Positions 13,027 through 13,027 of a stretch of 13,027 bases of DNA are shown one piece after another; within the stretch, counting starts at the first letter, position 1, and each line of letters opens with the position of its first letter. Source of the stretch: Ectothiorhodospiraceae bacterium (lineage in GTDB: Bacteria > Pseudomonadota > Gammaproteobacteria > Thiohalomonadales > Thiohalomonadaceae). The DNA lies in assembly GCA_007125455.1 (NCBI GenBank), contig SLDE01000107.1, positions 1 through 13,027 of the forward strand, read 5' to 3'. The position numbers and the translations under genes were made by a program. The notes beneath the pieces are model-generated. The model was not told where the DNA came from. It did not search any database and saw only the letters and a program-made list of their open reading frames with translations.

Positions 13027-13027
13027 G

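Noticed and set aside
12917..13027. Integron attC site
   Set aside because: The long bulged hairpin is suggestive, but the TGTCAAC at 12921-12927 does not fit the RYYYAAC core and the opposite end is outside the window, so the core pair cannot be shown.

Overview
The window is GC-rich, densely coded bacterial chromosome. The gene families point to a gammaproteobacterium: BipA/TypA of about 605 residues, a SelO of the Pseudomonas-like length class ending in Cys-Ser-Ser, a NodI/NodJ-type exporter next to a thioredoxin-like [2Fe-2S] ferredoxin, a GlcF-type Fe-S protein, and GlsB/YeaQ and DUF3185 membrane proteins. An environmental, perhaps sulfur-oxidising or Chromatiales-like lineage is my inference; no rRNA or other marker here settles it. 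I see no tRNA, rRNA, CRISPR array or transposase.

Layout, left to right. Positions 1-173 hold a nested AT-rich palindrome and a perfect hairpin just ahead of an orphan response regulator with a coiled-coil tail (174-689, +). This converges on typA (743-2560, -). Divergent from typA are a GIY-YIG protein of the YhbQ type (2747-3010, +), a small PilZ protein (3123-3389, +) and, 14 bp later, an unusual 451-residue protein (3404-4759, +). That protein joins a histone-H1-like Lys/Ala tail, one transmembrane helix and a Pro/Gly/Tyr/Gln-rich low-complexity tail. A strong hairpin separates it from selO (4846-6330, +).

Next comes a block on the minus strand, read right to left: [2Fe-2S] ferredoxin (8763-9071), ABC ATPase (7852-8757) and ABC permease (7076-7855), tightly coupled, and then a short cation-diffusion-facilitator protein (6379-6990). 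A GlcF-like Fe-S protein (9147-10373, +) diverges from the ferredoxin with only 75 bp between the start codons. After it, again on the minus strand, come an OmpA-domain lipid/peptidoglycan-facing protein (11041-11727), a DUF3185 protein (10683-10874) and a GlsB/YeaQ protein (10421-10669), which look like an envelope or stress group. At the right edge lies a GGDEF diguanylate cyclase (11990-12835, -) whose PAS domain is cut short; directly beyond the cut is a large imperfect palindrome (12936-13026).

How they may work together: three genes touch c-di-GMP or phosphorelay signalling (RpfG-like receiver, PilZ, GGDEF), but they are scattered and are not an obvious circuit. The least ordinary parts are the PilZ / membrane-anchored H1-like pair, with its in-frame internal start site, and the palindrome at the broken cyclase gene.
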